From: Ensifer adhaerens
Lineage (GTDB): Bacteria; Pseudomonadota; Alphaproteobacteria; Rhizobiales; Rhizobiaceae
Length of the DNA stretch: 64,000 nt
Reading direction: 5' to 3'
Assembly (NCBI RefSeq): GCF_020035535.1
Contig: NZ_CP083350.1
Span: forward strand, 1-64,000
The position numbers were made by a program, and so were the translations under genes. Of this stretch, positions 8,662-17,174 are shown one piece after another. Position 1 is the first letter of the stretch. Every line of letters begins with the position of its first letter. The notes beneath the pieces are model-generated. The model was not told the origin of the DNA and made no database searches. It saw only the letters and a program-made list of their open reading frames with translations.

Positions 8662-8988
8662 ATGTACAAGCATACCGCAGAAGCCTTCGTACCAGTCCAG
8701 AATGCGGAACAGGGCGTAAGCGAGGTCTTCGCCCGTTACCGCGAATACTGGAGCCCGATCGGCGCCACGGGGGTCGATCGGTCGCTGGACTTCGGTGACG
8801 CACGCGTGACGCTAAGGCCGACGGACGAGGGCTTGCATTTTCGGATAGACGCGCAGGACACCCTCGCCTTTTACGGTATCTGGACGCTTTTGCAGGTGGC
8901 CTTGGCCGCGCTACCGGAATTTACAGGTAAAGACGTTGGGTGGCACCCGGCCGGCCGGTTCCCGTGTCTGTCAAAGGTTTTTCCGTAG
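8662..8988 (+). CDS. Small protein resembling DUF2218
   Basis: A 108-residue protein with a clear AAGGAG site before the ATG at 8662; the in-frame ATG at 8644 lacks one. The pattern (helix with REYWSPIG, strands LDFGDARVTLRPTDEGLHFR, then IDAQDTLAFYGIWTLLQVAL) is like DUF2218 proteins, which bind no known ligand. The last 20 residues (GKDVGWHPAGRFPCLSKVFP) look unlike the family, so the original end may have been replaced. It is divergent from the AHL synthase and may share its control region. The family call is tentative. Confidence 0.5.
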   Translation: MYKHTAEAFVPVQNAEQGVSEVFARYREYWSPIGATGVDRSLDFGDARVTLRPTDEGLHFRIDAQDTLAFYGIWTLLQVALAALPEFTGKDVGWHPAGRFPCLSKVFP

Positions 8989-9265
8989 AATTCTATCACC
9001 TGATTCATAAACCGGAGCGTGATAAAAGTCTAAAGCTGGTGACGATGTCGCTGCGGAAATAATCGCGCTGCAGTCGCAGCCTGTGGCAACAAGGCAACAG
9101 AAATATTTCGTTGTGTCGAAGAGCCAGTGGGCTGCAATGACGCTTTCAATTATTACCGCCTCGCGCGACGAACTGCCGCGACTCTTTGAGGGATGTTGAT
9201 GCCGCGCCAGGCGGCAAGGACCGGCTGCCGAGACACCTGAGTGGATGAAGCTCTTTGAATTGCCT

Positions 9266-12200
9266 CTACCGCTCGACACCACGACCCCGATTGACCGCCT
9301 GTCGTTGGCGCTCGGAAACGATCTTCTGGCCGCGATCTGCCCGCACGATCTGCTGAAGAACCTTCAACTTCTCCTGCATTGCCTCGACTGCATTCCGTTG
9401 CGCTGTCGACACAAAGTTGAAAACGTCTTTGTTCCCACGCAGGAACGCGTTGCGGCCGAAGCGCTCGTCGAGCGCCCGGCTGACGGCGACGAATTCTTGG
9501 GCGACGCGCGGATCGGTCAGACCCGCAGCAACGTCGAGCCCCCGATTCTTCTTCCTCATTCTTGCCGTCAACTGCCGCAGCGTATCCTCAGCCTTCCGCG
9601 ATAGACCGGGAATGGCGACCGCCATATGCCGGCGCTCTGCGGCGATAGCCTTGGTCTCGACCTCAAACGCCGCGGCATAGGACGCTCCGAGAGAACGGAT
9701 ACAGCTTGCTACTTCCGACACAGCCTGAAGCGCGGCCCTCCGCTCCCGGCCGGCAGCAAGCAACTTGTCCACTGTGCGACCGGAGCCACGTAACGCTCCG
9801 TAAGCGGCCGGATCGTTGATGACGGCTGCGGCAATCCGCTCGCCGGCAAAACCCTTTTCGACAAGCTCCTCGATCTTGCCGACCGCGCCGGCCGGATCGC
9901 GCCAGATGCGTGTCGCCGCGTCCATGAACGCGGCGCGATGATGATTGTAATGGGGAACGGCAAGCGCCCTATCCCGCGCTTCATCGGCGACGGATGTCTT
10001 GAACTCCGTGACGGCGGCAAGCATGGGCAACACGTGCACTGCTTCATTTCCGAACTCGATGCTTGCGCCGGCAACGATTTTCGAGCGATCCTGCTTTTCT
10101 GCGAGATGCTGCTCGTCGCTAAAACGCCTGATCACCTCGAACAGACGCACCAGTTTTTCACGGTGGTCAGGCGCGAGATTTTCCGGCATTCGCTCGGCAA
10201 CATTTCGCTCGGCGATCGGATCGGCCCTCGCGGTGAAGGCAGACCAGCCAAAGCGTGAGGTCAACGCCTCGTTGACGGCCTTGACCTCTTGCACCAGCAA
10301 ACGGTCCTCAACGGCATAGGCGAAGGCCGTCTTGTAGGCATCGACCCCGCCGCGCTCCCGGACCGTCTCGACTTCGACGAGACGCGCCATCGCCTGTTTC
10401 GAAAGAGCGGGAATGGACAATGACATATCAGCGCGCCGCTGCTGCTCTCGGCTGGCGAAGCGCTCCGCCTGCCTGCGGAACTCGGTTGCATGCGCGCGCG
10501 CCAAAGGGAGCAGCTCCGATAAAGTGGCCATGGCCGCGTTGCGCTCGTTTCGAGCGGCGCGACCATCGACCATGAGGTCAGAGCCGCGCAATCGGCCAAG
10601 GCGTTCGGGCGCAAGGCCAAGATCTTCGGCGATCTTGCGCGGCTCGACGCCTGCGCCTGACGCCAGAGCGTTGAGCGCCGACAGCGCGCCGTCGGGGTCG
10701 CGATAGATTTTCTGCAGCAATGGCCGGAGTATTTCCTCCCGCTCCTTCCACCGTTCCGAGGAGAGCTGCGCGAGACGCGCATCCTCTTCAACGCTGCGGG
10801 GGAATTCGGTGGCGGGCGGGATCAAATAGCTTCCACCCAACGGGTTGCCGGCAGCGAAAGATACTCTGCGTTCCTCGCTGTACGAGACGCTCCGTTCCCG
10901 TTCGATCGCGAAATCAAGCGCCATGCTCGCCCGCTCCCAGAGCTTCGCCAGCTGCGACCGCTTCTCCGCAAGCCACGCCGACCATCGCGCCGCGCCCTCC
11001 TCCAATTCCGCAATGACCCGGGCAAGCGTGTCGATACCGCGCCGCTGGGCAAAATCAAGGGCATGCCCCCGATAGCCTTCCTCGCTTTCGAAATCGAGCG
11101 TCGTCGTCTTGGCGCCAGATCGCCCAAGGCGCTCAACAAGCTGTTTGAACACATGCGGCCGATGGCTTTCCTGCTCGATCCTAACTTTGCGCGCATCGGC
11201 AGTTTCAACTTGGGTTCCAGTCCAGACGTTACGCTCGACCTGACGTTCCTCGAGGCGCTTCTTGCCGGTCTTTTCATCAGTAATGGGCACCCTCACCGTG
11301 ACTGTTTCGACGCCATCCTTGCGTAGCGTCACAGTATCGCCTGTCGAGATACCACCCTCCTCAAGTGCCTTCGGCAGGCTCACGCCCCAAAGTCGATGAA
11401 CGATTCCGTCGTCCGTCCTCACATCGGCGTAGGGGCTTTCCTTGGCATCATCATCTTGCGGCCCGAACTTGGCCAACCCTGTGACCACCAATTCACCGGT
11501 GACGCCGGCTGCATGGTCGACACGGGGCCTGCGCCGCCATTGCGGCTTCGGTGCAAAGTTCTCGCGCGCCACGTAGAGATCGGCGCGGTTACGATGCCTG
11601 GTCATCGCCACATAGGTCAGATGCTGATCCATCATTCCGGTGGCGAGCACGAAGGTCCGGTCGATGGTCGAGCCTTGAGATTTGTGGATTGTCGCGGCGT
11701 AGCCGTGATCGACATTGCTGTAGCTATCCTCGCTGATCACGACGTCCCGGCCATTGTCGAGATGTACCGTCAGCAGCGCGTCTGCGCGTTTGTCGCCGGA
11801 TGAAACGACCGTGCCAAGCATGCCGTTCTTTACATATTGGGGACCAACCCGCTTTGCCCGTGGTTCAAGGAAGCGGGCGTTTTCGAGGAAGATGATCCGG
11901 TCGCCCGCGGCAAACTCACGAAGCCCACGTGCCGTTCGGAATTGGCGCGCACCTGTCAGCGCGCCCTCGTCGTTCATGACCCTGCGCAGGGCCTCGTTCA
12001 GCGTCCGAACGTCATCGTTGGTGTGGGCAAGCACAAGCAGTTCGTCGCCGCGAAGACGTCCCGGATACTCGCCCACGGCAGATTTCTGAAGCAGGTCACG
12101 GCGGGCATCGGCCCAATCGGCAACGATGCGGTCGATGATCTCGGCCTTGGTTTCGGTCTCGACAATGCGGCCCCTTTGCGCATAGGCATCGAGGCCCTCT

Positions 12201-13885
12201 TCAACCTTGCCGCGCGCGAACAGACGGGATGCATCGCGCGCCCACGCATCAAGCTGCCGCCGCACGCCGGCAAGTTCCGCAAAGCCGATCCGTTCAGTGA
12301 TTGCCCGGAACGCCGCACCCGCCTGGATCGGCTGCAACTGCATCGCGTCACCCACGATCACGACCTTCGCCCCCGCGTCCTCGGCTGCCTTCAGGACGCT
12401 CGCCATCTGCTGCGAGGGGATCATGCCGGCCTCATCGATCACCAGCACATCACCGCGGTCGAGCTGCTCGCGCCCGCCGGCCCAAGCTAATTCCCACGAC
12501 GCCAGCGTGCGCGACATGATGCCGGAGCTGTTCTCCAGCCCTTCGGCAGCCTTGCCGGCAAGGGCCGCGCCGATCACCCGTCGACCGTCGCTTTCCCATG
12601 CGACGCGGGCCGCCGAAAGCAGCGTCGACTTCCCGGCGCCGGCAAGCCCGACGACCGCCGCGATGGCATTATCGCGCGTGACATGACGGACCGCATCGAC
12701 CTGTTCCGCATCGAGCCTGAAGGACTTTTCCGGATCGGCCGTTTCGACGCTTCGGACGGCGGCGGCGGCCTTGGCACCGGAGACGCCGAAGCCCTTTCGC
12801 ATCGACAGAACCTCGGCTGACTCCGCCATGTCATATTCGATGCGCAGGATCTCCCGCGTTGTGAACACCGCCGGCTCTGTCGCATTGCCCATTTGGGTGT
12901 CGACCTGCTGCGCCTTCAGCAGTACCAGGTCGTCCGAAGCCATGAGCCGCGCGCGGATATTGGCGAAGTCCACTGGATCATCGACATAGCGGTGCAGCGC
13001 CTTGGCGATATCGCGCTCGTCAAAGGTGGAACGCTCGTTGCGGAGCTGCTTGAGGAGAAGCTCCGGATCGGCAAGCAGCCGGTCGGCCATCTCCTGCCGC
13101 CGCGCGAGATCGGCCGGCGCGAAATACATCTCGGCACCCTTGCGCGCGAGCGCCGCCTTCTCCGGACCAAGGTGTTTCTGCGCGATCCCACCGAGCCCTT
13201 GCTCAGCATAGGAGCGGCCGTCGAGACGGATCTCATGGCCGGCAAGGGCCAGGTGCCGGTTGACGGTTTCAGCCCAGGCGACCTTCCACGCCATCATGGT
13301 TTCCTTGTCGCCTGCCCAAAGCTTGTAGACAATTTTGCCATTCGGCCGGTCCGGCGTGACGACACGCAAAGGCTCGCCGTCTTCGCCCAGCACCGCCACC
13401 TTCTTCGGCCCAAACCCCTCCTCCGTCAGTGGCCTCAGCGTCGTCATCAGATGGATGTGCGGATTGCCGTCCTTGTCGTGAAACACCCAGTCGGCGATCA
13501 TTCCCTTCGATGTGAAATTATCCCGGACGAACTCGCGCACCAGCGCGATGTTCTCCGCCCGCGTCAGCTCTTCCGGCAAGGCGATGATCAACTCCCGCGC
13601 AAGCTGTGCGTCCGCCCGCGTTTCGAACGCATCCACTGCATTCCAGAGCGCCTCGCTTGCCTCGGCAACAGATTGCCCGTCCATCGCCGCCCGAAGCCAG
13701 CCCGGGATATCGTCCGGCAGCGCCAGTTCCTCATGCACCAGCTCGGAGGCTCCGCCGCGATAGCTGAAGGAAGACCCGGCCTGCTCGTCCATCATCCGGA
13801 CACGGTGGCGATAGGCGGCAGCCGAGATGACGCTGCGTCCTGCACCCCTGCTGATCACCTGCGCTCTGACGAACATGATCGCCAC
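9266..13885 (-). CDS. traA: Ti-type conjugative relaxase TraA
   Basis: About 1,539 residues from a GTG at 13885 (VAIMFVRAQVISRGAGRS) with GGAGG 7 nt upstream. The first 250 residues are a MobA/MobL relaxase: the metal-binding DKDGNPHIHLMTTLR lies near residue 140. A RecD-like helicase follows, with Walker A VVGLAGAGKSTLL (about 415), DVLVIDEAGM (about 480) and HKSQGSTIDRTF. A long charged C-terminal region completes the protein, matching the longer TraA of symbiotic plasmids. It nicks and unwinds plasmid DNA at oriT. The gene reads away from the oriT just upstream of its start, divergent from traCDG, as in pTi and pSym. Confidence 0.95.
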   Translation of the reverse strand: MAIMFVRAQVISRGAGRSVISAAAYRHRVRMMDEQAGSSFSYRGGASELVHEELALPDDIPGWLRAAMDGQSVAEASEALWNAVDAFETRADAQLARELIIALPEELTRAENIALVREFVRDNFTSKGMIADWVFHDKDGNPHIHLMTTLRPLTEEGFGPKKVAVLGEDGEPLRVVTPDRPNGKIVYKLWAGDKETMMAWKVAWAETVNRHLALAGHEIRLDGRSYAEQGLGGIAQKHLGPEKAALARKGAEMYFAPADLARRQEMADRLLADPELLLKQLRNERSTFDERDIAKALHRYVDDPVDFANIRARLMASDDLVLLKAQQVDTQMGNATEPAVFTTREILRIEYDMAESAEVLSMRKGFGVSGAKAAAAVRSVETADPEKSFRLDAEQVDAVRHVTRDNAIAAVVGLAGAGKSTLLSAARVAWESDGRRVIGAALAGKAAEGLENSSGIMSRTLASWELAWAGGREQLDRGDVLVIDEAGMIPSQQMASVLKAAEDAGAKVVIVGDAMQLQPIQAGAAFRAITERIGFAELAGVRRQLDAWARDASRLFARGKVEEGLDAYAQRGRIVETETKAEIIDRIVADWADARRDLLQKSAVGEYPGRLRGDELLVLAHTNDDVRTLNEALRRVMNDEGALTGARQFRTARGLREFAAGDRIIFLENARFLEPRAKRVGPQYVKNGMLGTVVSSGDKRADALLTVHLDNGRDVVISEDSYSNVDHGYAATIHKSQGSTIDRTFVLATGMMDQHLTYVAMTRHRNRADLYVARENFAPKPQWRRRPRVDHAAGVTGELVVTGLAKFGPQDDDAKESPYADVRTDDGIVHRLWGVSLPKALEEGGISTGDTVTLRKDGVETVTVRVPITDEKTGKKRLEERQVERNVWTGTQVETADARKVRIEQESHRPHVFKQLVERLGRSGAKTTTLDFESEEGYRGHALDFAQRRGIDTLARVIAELEEGAARWSAWLAEKRSQLAKLWERASMALDFAIERERSVSYSEERRVSFAAGNPLGGSYLIPPATEFPRSVEEDARLAQLSSERWKEREEILRPLLQKIYRDPDGALSALNALASGAGVEPRKIAEDLGLAPERLGRLRGSDLMVDGRAARNERNAAMATLSELLPLARAHATEFRRQAERFASREQQRRADMSLSIPALSKQAMARLVEVETVRERGGVDAYKTAFAYAVEDRLLVQEVKAVNEALTSRFGWSAFTARADPIAERNVAERMPENLAPDHREKLVRLFEVIRRFSDEQHLAEKQDRSKIVAGASIEFGNEAVHVLPMLAAVTEFKTSVADEARDRALAVPHYNHHRAAFMDAATRIWRDPAGAVGKIEELVEKGFAGERIAAAVINDPAAYGALRGSGRTVDKLLAAGRERRAALQAVSEVASCIRSLGASYAAAFEVETKAIAAERRHMAVAIPGLSRKAEDTLRQLTARMRKKNRGLDVAAGLTDPRVAQEFVAVSRALDERFGRNAFLRGNKDVFNFVSTAQRNAVEAMQEKLKVLQQIVRADRGQKIVSERQRQAVNRGRGVER

Positions 13886-13902
13886 GACTGCCTCCGAACC
13901 TC

Positions 13903-13945
13903 TCAAGCACGTCGCGCCAGCGACGTATATTGCGCCCTCAAACCA
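13903..13945. other. oriT: Origin of transfer (oriT), RSF1010/pTi type
   Basis: On the minus strand this reads GAGGGCGCAATATACGTCGC followed by TGGCGCGACGTG. It resembles the pTi-type nic region (GGGCGCAATTATACGTCGCT in memory of pTiC58). The perfect inverted repeat ACGTCGC-GCCA-GCGACGT spans 13909-13926 and would sit next to the nick. The position between divergent traA and traC is the position known for rhizobial oriT sites. The exact nick base cannot be set from sequence. Confidence 0.8.
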
Positions 13946-14040
13946 GTCGGACCGAAGGACCGGTGCCGCTTCTCCGGAAGGCGGCCGACGATCGGAATTC
14001 CGGCTGCGACGTTTTCGGGATGGAGCACACTAACCTGATT

Positions 14041-14062
14041 TACTATCAGATTATAGATAGTA
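14041..14062. promoter_or_regulatory. Inverted repeat before traCDG
   Basis: TACTATC-AGATTATA-GATAGTA, 7-bp arms and an 8-bp AT-rich spacer, ends 45 bp upstream of the traC start. It lies in a local AT-rich patch in otherwise GC-rich DNA, as expected for the traC promoter/operator. No known tra box is recognised. Confidence 0.45.
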
Positions 14063-14106
14063 TAATCGGCGCCGGTCAGATTTCTCAAACAGGAAAGGAC
14101 ACCGGT

Positions 14107-14394
14107 ATGGCCACAAAATCATCGATTTCCGATATCGACGCCCAGATCGAAAAGCTGCGCGAGCGTAGACGAACTCTGATAGTAAAATCCGCTGAGCGGT
14201 TTGCGCGCGCAGCCACGAAATCGGGTCTGGCGGAAATCGAGATCACTGACGAGGAACTTGACGCGGTCTTCGGGGAAATCGCTACTCGATTTCGCGAAGG
14301 AGAGAAGGAAGGCGCCTTTGGCTCAACTGCTTCACCGCGTCGACAGGCAAGTGGTGGGTCTGGAACGACGGCGGAGGTTTCTCATGACGAGTGA
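14107..14394 (+). CDS. traC: Conjugal transfer protein TraC
   Basis: A 95-residue protein from the ATG at 14107 with AGGAAAGGA upstream. The N-terminal SISDIDAQIEKLRERRRTLI is a charged helix or coiled coil typical of Ti-type TraC, followed by KSAERFARAATKSGLAEIEI. TraC is an accessory relaxosome protein of the oriT complex. It is the first gene of the traCDG operon: its stop overlaps the traD start by 11 nt. The order TraC-TraD-TraG agrees with pTi and pSymA. Confidence 0.9.
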   Translation: MATKSSISDIDAQIEKLRERRRTLIVKSAERFARAATKSGLAEIEITDEELDAVFGEIATRFREGEKEGAFGSTASPRRQASGGSGTTAEVSHDE

Positions 14395-14623
14395 ACGAAA
14401 GCGCGAGTCCCGAGAGAAATTCCTGCTCGGTGGCATTGTCGCGAGAGCGGGTCTCACGAAGGCCGACCGGGCTTTTCTACTCGGCGGTCTCATCGAACTT
14501 GCAAGCGTCGCGCCGGGCAGCGCCGAGCATCGGCGCCTGCGCGATATCGGCGAGGAAGCATTCAAGGCTCCCGCGTCAGAGGGCGGATCACCTCGTATCG
14601 TGGAGACGTCGGAATGGCACTGA
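14384..14623 (+). CDS. traD: Conjugal transfer protein TraD
   Basis: 79 residues from the ATG at 14384 with GGAGG upstream, beginning MTSERKRESREKFLLGGIVA and continuing RAGLTKADRAFLLGGLIELA. This is the characteristic small Ti-type TraD, unrelated to F-plasmid TraD. It overlaps traC at its start and traG at its end, indicating translational coupling. Its biochemical role in the relaxosome is poorly defined. The C-terminus (RIVETSEWH) overlaps the traG start by 10 nt. Confidence 0.88.
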   Translation: MTSERKRESREKFLLGGIVARAGLTKADRAFLLGGLIELASVAPGSAEHRRLRDIGEEAFKAPASEGGSPRIVETSEWH

Positions 14624-16527
14624 AGTCAAAACCGCATCCGAGCCTTTTGCTCATTCTCTTGCCCGTCGCTGTCACCGCCTTTGCGGTCTATGTCGTGGGC
14701 TGGCGCTGGTCGGTGCTCGCCGCCGGACTGTCCGGGAAGGCGGCATACTGGTTTCTACGAGCCTCACCGCTACCACCGTTATTGCTCGGGCCGCTCGCAG
14801 GCCTGTTGACCGTGTGGGCCTTGCCGTTGCATCGGCGAATGCCGGTAGCCATGGCGAGTCTCGTATGTTTTTTGACAGTCGCCAGCCTCTACGCGCTGCG
14901 TGAATTCGGCCGACTGTCCCCATCCGTGGAAAGCGGCGCGCTATCATGGGAGCGCGCGCTGTCCTATCTCGACATGGTCGCTGTCGTCAGCGCAGTCGTT
15001 GGCTTCATGGCCGTGGCTGTGGCCGCGCGCGTTTCCACCGTGGTCCCCGAACCGGTAAAGCGCGCCAGGCGCGGAGCCTTCGGGGACGCGGACTGGCTGC
15101 CGATGTCGGCAGCGGGAAGACTGTTTCCGCCGGACGGCGAGATCGTCGTCGGCGAGCGCTATCGCGTCGACAAGGACATCGTCCATGAACTGCCCTTCGA
15201 TCCAAACGATCCGGCCACATGGGGGAAAGGCGGCAAGGCGCCGCTACTGACTTACAAGCAGGATTTCGATTCCACTCATATGCTCTTCTTCGCCGGGTCG
15301 GGTGGATACAAGACCACAAGCAATGTCGTGCCGACGGCGCTGCGTTATACCGGGCCGCTGATCTGCCTCGACCCTTCCACCGAGCTCGCGCCCATGGTGA
15401 TCCAGCACCGAACCCGCGTCCTCGACCGCGAGGTGATGGTGCTTGATCCGACGAACCCGACCATGGGCTTCAACGTACTCGACGGGATCGAGAACTCGCA
15501 ACGAAAGGAAGAAGACATCGTCGGCATTGCCCACATGCTCTTGTCGGAGAGCGTGCGTTTCGAAAGCTCGAGCGGTTCCTACTTCCAGAACCAAGCACAC
15601 AATCTCCTGACCGGCCTGCTCGCGCACGTGATGCTGTCGCCGGAATATGAAGGGCGGCGAACCTTACGCAGTCTTCGGCAGATCGTCTCCGAGCCGGAGC
15701 CCTCGGTGCTGACGATGCTACGTGACATTCAGGAGCATTCCGCGTCCGCCTTCATCCGTGAAACGCTCGGCGTTTTCACCAACATGACCGAGCAGACGTT
15801 TTCAGGCGTCTACTCGACAGCATCGAAGGACTGCCAGTGGCTGTCGCTCGACAGCTACGCCGCACTCGTCTGTGGCAATGCTTTCAAATCGAGTGACATC
15901 GTCTCGGGCAAGAAGGACGTTTTCCTCAACATCCCAGCATCGATCCTGCGCTCCTATCCGAGCATCGGCCGCGTGATCATCGGCTCACTGATCAATGCCA
16001 TGATCCACGCCGATGGCGGCTTCAAGCGCCGGGCGTTGTTCATGCTCGATGAGGTCGATCTTCTCGGATACATGCGCGTTATGGAAGAGGCGCGCGACCG
16101 CGGCCGAAAGTACGGCATCTCAATGATGCTGATGTACCAATCGGTCGGCCAGCTGGAGCGGCATTTCGGGAGGGATGGCGCGACGTCGTGGATGGACGGC
16201 TGCGCCTTCACGAGCTATGCCGCGATCAAAGCGCTGGACACAGCGCGCAACGTCTCCGCCCAATGCGGTGAGATGACGGTGGAGGTAAACAGGAGTTCCC
16301 GTAACGTTGGCTGGGACACAAAAACCGCCGGGGCCCGCCAATCCGAAAGCGTTAATTTCCAGCGCCGGTCGCTGATCATGCCACACGAGATCACCCAGTC
16401 GATGCGCAAAGACGAGCAGATCATTATCGTGCAAGGTCATAGCCCGATCCGTTGCGGGCGCGCGATCTATTTTCGGCGGAAGGATATGGATCAGGCAGCT
16501 AAGCCAAACCGCTTTGTCCGGGTTTAA
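14614..16527 (+). CDS. traG: Type IV coupling protein TraG (VirD4 family)
   Basis: A 637-residue protein of normal TraG length. Two or three N-terminal membrane segments (LLLILLPVAVTAFAVYVVGW, PLLLGPLAGLLTVW, MVAVVSAVVGFMAVAVAA) anchor it. The cytosolic ATPase has Walker A FFAGSGGYKTTS (about residue 230) and Walker B LFMLDEVDLLG (about 477). TraG brings the relaxase-DNA complex to the mating channel. No trb channel genes are in the window, so transfer would depend on genes elsewhere on the replicon or on a helper. Start and operon order are secure. Confidence 0.95.
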   Translation: MALKSKPHPSLLLILLPVAVTAFAVYVVGWRWSVLAAGLSGKAAYWFLRASPLPPLLLGPLAGLLTVWALPLHRRMPVAMASLVCFLTVASLYALREFGRLSPSVESGALSWERALSYLDMVAVVSAVVGFMAVAVAARVSTVVPEPVKRARRGAFGDADWLPMSAAGRLFPPDGEIVVGERYRVDKDIVHELPFDPNDPATWGKGGKAPLLTYKQDFDSTHMLFFAGSGGYKTTSNVVPTALRYTGPLICLDPSTELAPMVIQHRTRVLDREVMVLDPTNPTMGFNVLDGIENSQRKEEDIVGIAHMLLSESVRFESSSGSYFQNQAHNLLTGLLAHVMLSPEYEGRRTLRSLRQIVSEPEPSVLTMLRDIQEHSASAFIRETLGVFTNMTEQTFSGVYSTASKDCQWLSLDSYAALVCGNAFKSSDIVSGKKDVFLNIPASILRSYPSIGRVIIGSLINAMIHADGGFKRRALFMLDEVDLLGYMRVMEEARDRGRKYGISMMLMYQSVGQLERHFGRDGATSWMDGCAFTSYAAIKALDTARNVSAQCGEMTVEVNRSSRNVGWDTKTAGARQSESVNFQRRSLIMPHEITQSMRKDEQIIIVQGHSPIRCGRAIYFRRKDMDQAAKPNRFVRV

Positions 16528-17174
16528 CGTTCCACGCCAAGCCGTACTCATGCTTATTGCGCCGGCCGAACACGGGCGCATCGAGGCTGGGAAGGAAACC
16601 CGTTCGAACAGAGATGTGCATGACCGTCGACGACAGTGAATGGGTCTACGACGAAGTAACCCCGTGAGTGGCATCCGGCTTGAAAGACGGCAGCGCCAGC
16701 CGATGCGCGCCAAGTTATGTTAGAGATGCGAGCGGCAATGTCCTTGCCTACGGCAATTCCGTCGCCCTTAGCAAGGACCTCAAGGGGAGCGAACCAGGTC
16801 CCCATCTGGGAGTGTTCACCTAGGCTCAGGACTTCGGTAACGGGGCCGTCCCAGTCAAGCAAAAAGTGACGACCGCAGCAGCGCCGTCATGCTGCCAGGG
16901 CGGTAAATAATCCCTACAGATTCCCTTTCGCCGATGCCTGGCTTGCTTCGCCCTTCGTTTGAGGTCACCCCGGGTTCATGCTTCGGTCCGTGGTCAGCGC
17001 GATGGCTGCCAACATGATGCTGGTCCAGTGCGGTAATTCCGATGTGCCCATCTCATTGGCGTGCTCGACCGAGGCCTGCGACAGTCCTGACCACGGCATC
17101 ATCGGAACCGCGTCCCGGTTGGGACCTCGAAGGTCTGCGCTCAGGCAGACGGCAACGATATGGTTTTAATGTGA
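16528..17174. other. Gap after traG with possible decayed coding sequence
   Basis: No intact gene. On the plus strand one frame reads MTVDDSEWVYDEVTP, a stop at about 16666, then CAPSYVRDASGNVLAYGNSV, which has a coding-like texture. It may be a broken gene I cannot name. Otherwise nothing is recognised before the IS110 element. Confidence 0.35.

Noticed and set aside
12893..14038. Long plus-strand frame opposite traA
   Set aside because: It is the antisense shadow of the well-supported relaxase gene and has no domain of its own; high GC makes such frames common.
17086..17094. GTCCTGACC near 17090 as the missing IS5 terminal repeat
   Set aside because: It is in the wrong orientation for the lost left end, the flanking bases do not fit, and it is 80 bp away from the IS110 gene; chance is likely.
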